Positions 19,142 to 27,438 of a DNA stretch of 42,302 nucleotides are shown here, in pieces. Every line of letters starts with the position of its first letter. Positions within the stretch are counted from its first letter, which is position 1. Below the pieces are notes generated by a model. That model did no database searches, was not told the DNA's origin, and saw only the letters and a program-made list of their open reading frames with translations. Where the stretch lies: the NCBI GenBank assembly GCA_024280435.1, contig JAJRQD010000224.1, positions 1 to 42,302 on the forward strand, in the 5' to 3' direction. The translations under genes and the position numbers were made by a program. This DNA is from an archaeon (GTDB lineage Archaea; Asgardarchaeota; Heimdallarchaeia; Heimdallarchaeales; Kariarchaeaceae).

Positions 19142-19498
19142 ATGGACCTTACAGAAATTCAGGAGAAGCAGAGAGAATTCATATTATCAAGAAAATGGGA
19201 AAGATTTGATGCATCACTTATATTTGCACATTTAATAGAGGAATTGGGAGAGATTGCCTCTCATTTTCTATACAAAGCAGGTTACAAAGTGGCAGGAGCT
19301 GGTCATAAAGAGAATAATGATGATCTATCAACTGAATTTGCACAGGCATTTAATCTATTTCTACAACTGGCAATACAAGCAGAGGTTGATCTTGAAAAAG
19401 CATGGATTGCAGAACATGAGAAGAATCACAAACGTTTCTCAAAAGAAGAGTGGGAAAAGATAGCTGATAATGCGCAAAAATCAAAAAATCAAGTGTAA
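19142..19498 (+). CDS. MazG-like nucleotide pyrophosphohydrolase family protein
   Basis: HLIEELGEIASHFLYKAGY...DDLSTEFAQAFNLFLQLAIQAEVDLEKAWIAEHEKNHKRF; EExxE-type helix and downstream acidic helix. Confidence 0.6.
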   Translation: MDLTEIQEKQREFILSRKWERFDASLIFAHLIEELGEIASHFLYKAGYKVAGAGHKENNDDLSTEFAQAFNLFLQLAIQAEVDLEKAWIAEHEKNHKRFSKEEWEKIADNAQKSKNQV

Positions 19499-19620
19499 TG
19501 CATGTACAATCATTGCATTCCTACTGTAATATCTAAATTTATAGACAAAAAATAATTATAGAGTTGATTTGTAACTTAATCTTTTAAAATAAAAATATTA
19601 AATTACAGTTTGTATAAAAA

Positions 19621-20238
19621 ATGAGTAGAAGAAGAAGGAGACGTACCGCAAGTTCCGCATCAGATAAATTCAAAAACAAGATTTGGTGTGATATTAGGAC
19701 TCCAGACTATGTAGATGAGAAATCACTGGGCACATCACCAACAACTAACTTAGAACATATGATTGGAAGAACCGTTAAGACCTCGTTGATGGAGTTAACA
19801 GGTAACTTCAAAGATATCAATGTAGAGCTTACATTCAAAGTAACAAAACTAGATGGGCAGATTGCAAGAACTGAATTTTTCGCTCATGAATTATCAAGAG
19901 ATTTCAAGAGAAGTCAGATCAGAAACCACAGATCAAAAGTAGAGGGTATTTATACATTCACACTTGCAGATGGTTCTAGAATAAGAATTACCACATTCAT
20001 TGTAACACCACAGAGAATTCCATCTTCTGAGAAAAAAGAGCTGAGAAAAGTAGTATACGATAAATTAGTTGATACAATGCAAGATATGAAATTCCAGACA
20101 TTTGTTACCAAAGTGATCAGTGGTGAGATGGCAGCAATTTTATTAGAAGCAGCTGAGGACTATACTGATATAAAAATACTAGATGTATCAAAGGTAAAAG
20201 TGCTGAGGTTCCCAGAAGGCGTGGAAGTAGCAGCTTAA
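19621..20238 (+). CDS. 30S ribosomal protein eS1 (S3Ae)
   Basis: 205-aa ORF: KFKNKIWCDIRTPDYVDEKSLGTSPTTNLEHMIGRTVKTSLMELTGNFKDINVELTFKV; archaeal/eukaryotic S3Ae. Confidence 0.93.
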   Translation: MSRRRRRRTASSASDKFKNKIWCDIRTPDYVDEKSLGTSPTTNLEHMIGRTVKTSLMELTGNFKDINVELTFKVTKLDGQIARTEFFAHELSRDFKRSQIRNHRSKVEGIYTFTLADGSRIRITTFIVTPQRIPSSEKKELRKVVYDKLVDTMQDMKFQTFVTKVISGEMAAILLEAAEDYTDIKILDVSKVKVLRFPEGVEVAA

Positions 20239-20309
20239 ATTCTATCCAATATCTCTATTCAATTTATTGAAAAATTATTACTTGCTATACATCACAAATT
20301 ATACATATT

Positions 20310-21449
20310 TCAATTCTTCAACATTGCAAGTATATTTATCAATTCTCTCACAAATCTATCTATCTCATCTGTTGTATTGTAAATATGAGTTGAGAATTGC
20401 AATACATCATCGATATTGTATTTTTGCAGTGCCATATGTGTACAACCCATTCCCGATCTTACCATTATTCCTGAAATCTCATCAAGCATTAGGGATACAT
20501 CATGAGAACTGATTGCACCAAAATTCAGTGAGAATATATGTGAATTCTCAATTTTCCTATCCAATGCAATAATTCTGAATTTACTAGATCTAAGAGAATT
20601 AATTAATATACTGTGAAGATTAATTCTATGAGAAATTATATTATTAAAACCTATCTCATTGAAAAATTCAATATTCTTTGATACTGCAATACTTCCTGAG
20701 ATATTTGCAATACCCGGTTCAAACTGATCTATTGAATCAATCAAATCCAATTTTTTATTTCTGATGGTATGTATTCCTCTGAACCCTGTTGCATATGCTG
20801 GAATTATATCTCTGATATATAATAGAGTTGTATTCATTGGTCCAAGCATATCAACACTGGTATCTATAATTGCAAAATCAACCATATTCAACTCATTATC
20901 ATGCTGTACAATTGATCGTGAATAATCAACTGCTATCATACCACCTTTTGAATGAACTGATTTGGTTAATCTATAAATATCCCTCTTAATTCCCTCAACT
21001 GGAGACATATCTGAAATTATCAGCAGATCACCCTCCTTCATCAGATCATCTATCATCTCATACATAGTATCATCATCTATCCAGATAGTTGTAATACCTG
21101 ATTTTATCACAGGTACCTGTATTGCATGGCCATCGGCAATATGACTGAATAATTTTCCATTATATGCATTGAATACACTTTTAATGAGATTATACCAGGT
21201 TCCTTCTATTTCATTTGTAATTGCAAGATTATCAGTACTTATTCCCATAAAATCAGATATTATCGTCTTACTTTCCTCATATAACTCAACAGATCTTCGA
21301 TTATAGCGATGTAAGCCAGCTCTTAGAATACTTCCCCATCTCAAAAAATCTATCTGTGCCTCAATACTTATGTCTGGTTGCAATCCCTTGGTTAAACTAT
21401 CAAGGTATATTCCATCTGGATATCCGGAAAATGCATCTCTGTACTTCAA
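20310..21449 (-). CDS. class-V aminotransferase (SufS/NifS-like) homologue lacking the PLP lysine
   Basis: Fold-type I signatures retained: IAVDYSRSIVQHDNELNMVDFAIIDTSVDMLGPMNTTLLYIR, GIMVRSGMGCTHMALQKYNI, IYNTTDEIDRFV. The SxHKxxGP lysine position reads TSVDMLGP. Confidence 0.7.
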   Translation of the reverse strand: MKYRDAFSGYPDGIYLDSLTKGLQPDISIEAQIDFLRWGSILRAGLHRYNRRSVELYEESKTIISDFMGISTDNLAITNEIEGTWYNLIKSVFNAYNGKLFSHIADGHAIQVPVIKSGITTIWIDDDTMYEMIDDLMKEGDLLIISDMSPVEGIKRDIYRLTKSVHSKGGMIAVDYSRSIVQHDNELNMVDFAIIDTSVDMLGPMNTTLLYIRDIIPAYATGFRGIHTIRNKKLDLIDSIDQFEPGIANISGSIAVSKNIEFFNEIGFNNIISHRINLHSILINSLRSSKFRIIALDRKIENSHIFSLNFGAISSHDVSLMLDEISGIMVRSGMGCTHMALQKYNIDDVLQFSTHIYNTTDEIDRFVRELINILAMLKN

Positions 21450-21539
21450 TATATTTCATCTATAAAGTAATAGATTTAAAATTATCATTTTAAAAGCTGA
21501 TTAATAACATAATTTTGAATAAAATATCAATCTCATTAG

Positions 21540-21716
21540 AGCTACACCTCACAGACATACTGTGGAACTATAAGAAAGGCAAACAGATTATACAGGTGCA
21601 ATAGCTGTGGAGATATATTAATGGAGTAATAATGGTGGCCCCAGAGTATTAAAACACATTCAATGGTGAGAGCGAGTGAAATTCACAACTTAAAATTCGT
21701 ACAGATAAGATGATAC
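21540..21716 (+). pseudogene. TnpB (IS200/IS605 OrfB) C-terminal zinc-ribbon relic
   Basis: Frame reads SYTSQT-YCGTIRKANRLYRCNSCGDILME**, then a shifted frame gives NGGPRVLK, matching the TnpB pattern TSQxCxxCG...RxxCxxCG...DxNGAxNIL. No upstream RuvC domain. Confidence 0.6.
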
Positions 21717-21849
21717 TGAATAATCAGTAACAATCTAAAAATGGATTTTCAATAACAGAGTAATTAACAAAATAGAAAAGCAAATAAGAGATTTTTCAAT
21801 TTGTATTTGAAAACTCTTTTAATTGAAAATATGATAATAAGATTATAAC

Positions 21850-22419
21850 ATGAGTTCATACTTCCTTAAGATATCACTATTAGGCGATGGAGCAGTTGGA
21901 AAAACCTCACTGCGTAATCGCTTTATGGGTAGGGGTTTCAGAACAGAGCATTTAATGACCATAGGGGCTGACTTTGCAGCTCATGAATTTCCAGTTGATG
22001 GTAATAAAACTACTTTTCAAATATGGGACCTTGCAGGACAGGATAGTTTCAAAACTGTACGTGCTAGATTTTTTAATGGTAGTATGGGTGCTCTAATGGT
22101 GTTTGACGTTACTCGTAAGGATAGCTTCATGAATGTGACTAAATGGATAACGGAGCTATGGAATAACAGTGGTCGAGGAGTAGTTCCAGTGATTTTACTT
22201 GGTAACAAGGCAGATCTTAGAAGTTCTGATTCTGTTGCTGTGGAGCAGGCAAATAAATATGCAGCTGCATTGACGTAGAAATTGAAGAAAAAAGGTTTCA
22301 CAGTGCATTACCTAGACACATCTGCAAAAACAGGATTAAATGTTGAGGAGGCATTTACACTTTTGGCACGACAGATTGTTAAAGGATTGAAAGAGGGTAC
22401 TATAAAGAAAACTAGATAA
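21850..22419 (+). CDS. Rab/Ras-like small GTPase interrupted by an in-frame TAG (22276-22278)
   Basis: GDGAVGKTS (G1), WDLAGQD (G3), GNKADL (G4). After TAG the same frame continues KLKKKGFTVHYLDTSAKTGLNVEEAFTLLARQIVKGLKEGTIKKTR*, which supplies the G5 TSAK motif. Confidence 0.88.
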
Positions 22420-22495
22420 TATTGCTGAGTAAAAACTTGAAAATATATTGAATTATAATGGATAAACATTTGATACATTAATTTAGTATGTAGTT

Positions 22496-23044
22496 ATGAG
22501 ACTTAGATTTATCACCTCAAACAAGCATAAATTTTCAGAGGTAAAGCATGTATTTGATGAGCATAATCTGAAAATAGAGCATCTATCAATGAAATATACT
22601 GAATTACAGGCAGATACCACAGAACAGATTGCATTGGCCTCTGCTGCTTCTTTATCAACAATAATTGATGGTGATTTTATCATAGAGGATTCTGGGATAT
22701 CTGTGAATGCATTGAATAATTTCCCAGGGCCATATTCGTCATATGTATATCAGACATTGGGATGGCAGGGTATTCTCAAACTATTGGGGGATAAAAAAGA
22801 TAGAGATGCATATTTCACATCTGTATTTGTACTGTATCTGAATAATGAATTCAGTGTATTTTCAGGTAAATGCAAGGGCTCAATAGCACTAGAGGGACGT
22901 GGTCATGATGGATTTGGCTTTGATCCTGTATTCATTCCAGAAAATGAGATGCAGACATTTGCAGAAATGAGTGATGATCTTAAAAACAGTATATCACACA
23001 GATCAGTATCTATACGTAAACTGATTGATTTCATCAAAAGTTGA
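22496..23044 (+). CDS. XTP/dITP diphosphatase (HAM1/RdgB family)
   Basis: RFITSNKHKFSEVKHVF, IIEDSGISVNALNNFPGPYSSYV, GHDGFGFDPVFIPE, SHRSVSIRKL. Confidence 0.92.
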   Translation: MRLRFITSNKHKFSEVKHVFDEHNLKIEHLSMKYTELQADTTEQIALASAASLSTIIDGDFIIEDSGISVNALNNFPGPYSSYVYQTLGWQGILKLLGDKKDRDAYFTSVFVLYLNNEFSVFSGKCKGSIALEGRGHDGFGFDPVFIPENEMQTFAEMSDDLKNSISHRSVSIRKLIDFIKS

Positions 23045-23159
23045 TGTTAAATAAAAATTGATGTTAAATAAAAATTGATGTTAAAATAAAAATTGATGTT
23101 AAAATAAAAATTGATGTTAAAATAAAAATTGATGTTAAAATAAAAATTGATGTTAAAAT
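23041..23159. repeat. minisatellite: 7 tandem copies of a 17-18 bp unit (TTGATGTTAAAATAAAAA)
   Basis: TTGATGTT starts at 23041, 23058, 23075, 23093, 23111, 23129 and 23147; the first copy contains the TGA stop of the preceding gene. Confidence 0.95.
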
Positions 23160-23213
23160 TAATATTATTGGCAGATTAAAAAATGGATTTACTGTTGACT
23201 TCTGTAAATTCTC

Positions 23214-24446
23214 TCACAGAGTTGCTGCTACTTCATTTATTGATTCAGATATAATTTTCACAGCTGTATCGATCTGTTCTTTGCTAATTACCAGTGGAGG
23301 TGCAAATCTGATGATTGTATCATGTGTCTGTTTGGCAAGTAGACCTTTCTCTTTCATTTTCATGACGTATTTCTTGGCTTTTCCACCTTTTTCAGTGAAC
23401 TCAATTGCAATCAGTAAACCCTTTCCTCTAACTGCTTTGATTATTTCTTTTGGTAATTTGTCTAATTCCTCTCTGAAATATTTTCCTAGTTCATCTGATC
23501 TCTCAGCAAGCTTCTCGTCCTCAAGTACTTCAATTGCAGCTTTACCAATTGCACATGCAAGCGGATTTCCACCAAAGGTGGATCCATGTGAGCCTGAAGT
23601 CAGAACACTCATAATCTCTACACTACCGAGTGCAGCTGATATTGGCATCAAACCACCTCCAAGTGCTTTTCCAACAAGTAAAATATCTGGCTTGATGCCA
23701 TCATATTCAAAGCAGAAATTCTTTCCTGTACGTGCAAAACCTGTCTGTATCTCATCTGCAATCAGCAGTACATTATTCTTCTTACAGATATCATATGCAC
23801 CCCTGAGATATCCCTCTGGAGGTACTATCACTCCTGCCTCTCCCTGAATTGGCTCGACAAGAAATGCCACTGTATTGGGGGTGATTGCTTTCTCAAGTGC
23901 ATCAAGATCTCCAAATGGTATTTTCTTGAAACCATCTGGATATGGCCCAAAATCTCCAAAAGTATCTGGATCACTTGAGAAGCCAACAATAGTGGTTGTT
24001 CTGCCATGGAAATTATCCTCACATACGATAATCTCTGCTTTATCCTGTTCTACTTTCTTCTTCCAGTAACCCCATCTACGGGCTGTTTTGATGCCTGTTT
24101 CCACTGCTTCTGCACCGGTATTCATTGGACAGGCCATCTCCATTCCAGAATAATCACAGAGTTTTTTCATGAAACTTCCCAGTTGATCATTGAAGAATGC
24201 TCTGGAGGTCAGTGTGATTCTACTCATCTGATCTTTTGCAGCTGCAATAATCTTGGGATGAAGGTGTCCCTGATTGACTGCTGAATATGCTGATAAACAA
24301 TCAATATAGGTTTTTCCATCAACATCTGTCACATATACGCCCTCTGCCTTTGATAAAACAGCTGGGATTGGTGTGTAATTGGGTGATGTGTGTTCTTTCT
24401 CTTTTGCAATCAGTTCCTCTGATTTAGAATTATAGCTCTGAGCCAT
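23214..24446 (-). CDS. rocD: ornithine aminotransferase (class-III PLP aminotransferase)
   Basis: 410-aa ORF: CLSAYSAVNQGHLHPKI, MNTGAEAVETGIKTARRWGY, NFHGRTTTIVGFSSD, EPIQGEAGVIVP, ADEIQTGFARTGK, LLVGKALGGGLMPISAAL, HGSTFGGNPLACAI. Confidence 0.9.
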   Translation of the reverse strand: MAQSYNSKSEELIAKEKEHTSPNYTPIPAVLSKAEGVYVTDVDGKTYIDCLSAYSAVNQGHLHPKIIAAAKDQMSRITLTSRAFFNDQLGSFMKKLCDYSGMEMACPMNTGAEAVETGIKTARRWGYWKKKVEQDKAEIIVCEDNFHGRTTTIVGFSSDPDTFGDFGPYPDGFKKIPFGDLDALEKAITPNTVAFLVEPIQGEAGVIVPPEGYLRGAYDICKKNNVLLIADEIQTGFARTGKNFCFEYDGIKPDILLVGKALGGGLMPISAALGSVEIMSVLTSGSHGSTFGGNPLACAIGKAAIEVLEDEKLAERSDELGKYFREELDKLPKEIIKAVRGKGLLIAIEFTEKGGKAKKYVMKMKEKGLLAKQTHDTIIRFAPPLVISKEQIDTAVKIISESINEVAATL

Positions 24447-24574
24447 AATAAGAGGTTTAAATCACTTGGATTTTAAATTATTTCTCAATAACGAGTTTGT
24501 TATTTTTTGTATTGGAAATACTGAGCAAATTGTTGATTAAATAAATTCAAAATAAAATCATCTGTATAAAATAA

Positions 24575-24648
24575 CGGGCTGAAAGGGATTTGAACCCTCG
24601 ACCTTCGGCTCCGCAAACCGACGCAATTCCAGGCTATGCTACCAACCC
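24575..24648 (-). tRNA. tRNA-Arg (anticodon GCG)
   Basis: Minus strand folds as GGGTTGG/TCAGCCC acceptor, GCATAGCCTGGAATTGC D-arm, TCGGT-TTGCGGA-GCCGA anticodon arm, GAGGG-TTCAAAT-CCCTT T-arm, discriminator G; 74 nt, no encoded CCA, no intron. Confidence 0.9.
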
Positions 24649-24791
24649 AATGGTGTGAGAAATTTCTTTCCAATAGAATTTATTAATTCTATCAGTCTCA
24701 TACTAATTGCATTATTACAGAATTAAAACAAATCGATAGTTCTCTTCTTTTTTTAAAAGAAAATTTGAATAGACTAAACAATAAATTCTTG

Positions 24792-25658
24792 TTAATTGAC
24801 ATTTGTATTATCTTCTGATAATTTCAGATACATTAGAATAGCTAGTGTACGAATTGCAGTGATGGGGGGGAAGCTGAAATCAAATCCCAATGCGATTATA
24901 CTGAATACCAGTTTTGATTTTCTTTTCAGATAAATGAATGTGAATATGGTAAATATCTCTGCGAAATGCAGTGCAAAAAAATATGTTCCAGATCCTGAAA
25001 ATATAGCATACTGGAATACACCGAGCATCTGTTCAATTATCGTTCTCAAAATAAGTGGTACTACATCAATTCCCGTAATTATCATGGCAGCTGAGAAGCC
25101 AATCAGTGCAGATATCAGCATGATACTGATTTCCAGTTTATCTGGCTTTGCTCTGTAAATGAATATAATAATAGAGAATAATAACACCATCTCAAATATT
25201 ACTCCAAGGATAGTAATTACCGAGTTAAACTCAATAATGCTGAAAAATTCATTTAATGTGAATATTCCAAGTGTAATGGCATAGTATCTGAGTTTATTAT
25301 TTTTACTAATTATTATTGCAATCACAGTTGATACTGAGATGGTTAACAAGATATATTCAAAAATATCTGATGGATATCCTACTTTTAGAACAACCATAAT
25401 TCCTGCAACAATTGATAATATAACTGCTATATTTAGTAATAGATATTCATTTTTCTCTTCAGATCTCAGAGTAGCGCCTGTGATAAGTACAATGAAAATT
25501 GATAGGATGATAATCCATGCCTCAGTACTGGGTAATGTCATCTTATGAAATGCAATTGTATCTTTGAGTAGAATGTATATGATATTCAATAAGACAGTAA
25601 AGAATAGCAGGGTTTGATTATTATTCTTTACAGTGGAAATAAATTTACTGTAACTCAT
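24792..25658 (-). CDS. polytopic membrane protein of unknown function
   Basis: 288-aa ORF with many hydrophobic helices. Confidence 0.7.
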   Translation of the reverse strand: MSYSKFISTVKNNNQTLLFFTVLLNIIYILLKDTIAFHKMTLPSTEAWIIILSIFIVLITGATLRSEEKNEYLLLNIAVILSIVAGIMVVLKVGYPSDIFEYILLTISVSTVIAIIISKNNKLRYYAITLGIFTLNEFFSIIEFNSVITILGVIFEMVLLFSIIIFIYRAKPDKLEISIMLISALIGFSAAMIITGIDVVPLILRTIIEQMLGVFQYAIFSGSGTYFFALHFAEIFTIFTFIYLKRKSKLVFSIIALGFDFSFPPITAIRTLAILMYLKLSEDNTNVN

Positions 25659-25768
25659 GATCTCGATATTTCAATTTACTTTCTTAAATATTCATTTTGA
25701 TGATTACGTTTATTCTTTTATTTTCGAAGAAAAGCATTTATTAACCTGCAATCTTGATTGAGTACAGA

Positions 25769-25876
25769 ATGATATCAAAAAAGAACAGTGCAATGTATAC
25801 TTTCATCTTTTTGTTACCCGGTGGATCAATATGGTTACCCCTGTATCTCCTGTATAAGAATCTTAGAAAAGACTAG
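25769..25876 (+). CDS. possible 35-aa membrane microprotein
   Basis: ATG at 25769: MISKKNSAMYTFIFLLPGGSIWLPLYLLYKNLRKD*; hydrophobic core flanked by basic residues. Confidence 0.35.
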   Translation: MISKKNSAMYTFIFLLPGGSIWLPLYLLYKNLRKD

Positions 25877-26277
25877 TTTCTAATTGTGGATAATAACTCT
25901 ATTGTTTTATCATCCAGTTTTATTGTTTTGTTATTCTCATAATCAAATAAAACCTGCACTGTTTTAGCCCTTGCATATTTGATCTCTGTATTTTTATCAT
26001 AGATATCATATCTGAACACCCAGCTTTTGTTTCCAATCTCAGATACCCACATTTTGATGATCACATTTGACTTCAATGTGATTGGTAACAGATAATCTAT
26101 CTCAACTCTGGCAATGATAAAATTGAAATCCTTGAGATTAGTATCTGGGAATAATTCTAAAAACCATTCAGTTCTTGCAACCTCAAGATATGTGAGATAT
26201 ACTGAATTATTTACATGGGCAAGTCCATCTGTATCTCTGAAACGAGGTTTTATCTCAATAGAATAGTATTTTTCCAT
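25873..26277 (-). CDS. 4HBT-type hotdog acyl-CoA thioesterase
   Basis: IKPRFRDTDGLAHVNNSVYLTYLEVARTEWF is the 4-hydroxybenzoyl-CoA thioesterase-like signature. Confidence 0.85.
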   Translation of the reverse strand: MEKYYSIEIKPRFRDTDGLAHVNNSVYLTYLEVARTEWFLELFPDTNLKDFNFIIARVEIDYLLPITLKSNVIIKMWVSEIGNKSWVFRYDIYDKNTEIKYARAKTVQVLFDYENNKTIKLDDKTIELLSTIRN

Positions 26278-26325
26278 AATTGTGATGTATAGAGACTATT
26301 TTTTAGTATTGATATTCATTCCATA

Positions 26326-27174
26326 TCAGGATGGTATTTTATACCATGTATTGAAACCACAGAGTAATGTCTGATGTTTTATAGTTGGATTACTGGATCT
26401 TGGTACAAGCATCATCTCCTCTGCCTTGTATTCTTTGTTCATGAATATTAATTTCTCAGTATTATTGATATTATAAGTATCGCTGATATTCATTTCTGGC
26501 ATAATCACCACCCATGGCTTGATACTGTTTATTATCTGCTGTATATGTTTGATACCTCTATCATCGAGTGGTATCATTATTTTTTTGTTATTATTGGAAT
26601 AAACTACAATTGCCATAGGATTTGTGGGATCTATTTTTTTTTCAGGCTCGATTTTAATTATATTCTTACCAAGGTTCAGTGGATTAAGGTTTTTAGTCAG
26701 CTTTTTACCAAATTTGCTGATGTTTTTCAAGGATAAGGTATTTGTATTTTTTTTTTCTGATTGACTTTTCTCAATAATTTTTTTATCAATCTCTTCCATA
26801 TATACGGGATCCACTGACAATCCATCTATAACCTCCTCATCATACCCTAGAATTCTTAATTGCTTGACTGATATTCCCAATTCTCTGAATTGCAGTGAAC
26901 TTTTATTATTGGTGATCACTGGTTTGTTAGTATTCTCAGCCAATGTCACAGTTCGTTTTATCATCTCAGAATTAATTATAGAGGTCTGCATTGAGAGTAT
27001 GTGAGTGATACTCTGTGTATTCACCTCAGTTTCAGATTTACCTGGCAGGATATTCACCTCATTATTTGGATTAATCAGAATATGTATTCTTTTTTTCTTA
27101 GATTTGAATTTTTTACCCTCTGTGATGATCAGCTCAAAACAATAGTTCAAATATCCGCGTATGTAGATTACCAT
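26326..27174 (-). CDS. uncharacterised protein; possible degenerate UlaG-like metallo-beta-lactamase fold
   Basis: MVIYIRGYLNYCFELI...HILINPN...ITHILSMQTSIINSEMIKRTVTLAENTNKPVITNNKSSLQFRELGI resembles UlaG-type MBL spacing, but the HxHxDH motif is absent. Confidence 0.45.
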   Translation of the reverse strand: MVIYIRGYLNYCFELIITEGKKFKSKKKRIHILINPNNEVNILPGKSETEVNTQSITHILSMQTSIINSEMIKRTVTLAENTNKPVITNNKSSLQFRELGISVKQLRILGYDEEVIDGLSVDPVYMEEIDKKIIEKSQSEKKNTNTLSLKNISKFGKKLTKNLNPLNLGKNIIKIEPEKKIDPTNPMAIVVYSNNNKKIMIPLDDRGIKHIQQIINSIKPWVVIMPEMNISDTYNINNTEKLIFMNKEYKAEEMMLVPRSSNPTIKHQTLLCGFNTWYKIPS

Positions 27175-27405
27175 AAGGATCTCCCTTAATATAATAAAAG
27201 CAAATCAATTGTCGTATAAAAATTCGTGCCAATTATCATGGAATAATTGATAGAAATGTGAGATTATTGATTGGAGTACTCAAAAACTGATATCATCTGT
27301 TAAACCTTTAAATATAATAATTCTCTATTGTAATATGGAACTTCTGAACTTTTATTAAGTAATTTGTAAATTGTTACTTGTACAGGGGTAACAAAAATAA
27401 TTATG

Positions 27406-27415
27406 TTTAAATATA
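27406..27415 (+). promoter_or_regulatory. putative archaeal TATA box upstream of the 27439 gene
   Basis: TTTAAATATA ends 23 nt before the ATG at 27439, in an otherwise intergenic divergent region. Confidence 0.4.
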
Positions 27416-27438
27416 ATCACACTGATTAATTATTATAC

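Noticed and set aside
20267-20512. 81-aa plus-strand ORF after eS1
   Set aside because: Mostly antisense to the 3' end of the class-V aminotransferase-like gene; no supporting features.
22276-22278. Genome-wide UAG reassignment (pyrrolysine-type code)
   Set aside because: TAG ends several normal genes in this window (e.g. serS at 14087-14089 and the membrane gene ending 15287), so one internal TAG does not support reassignment.
23041-23159. Possible CRISPR array
   Set aside because: Units are directly abutting 17-18 bp repeats with no unique spacers and no cas genes nearby; it is a minisatellite.
23281-23847. Plus-strand 188-aa ORF opposite rocD
   Set aside because: Antisense of a strongly conserved aminotransferase; low-complexity Ser/Pro-rich composition with no recognisable motifs.
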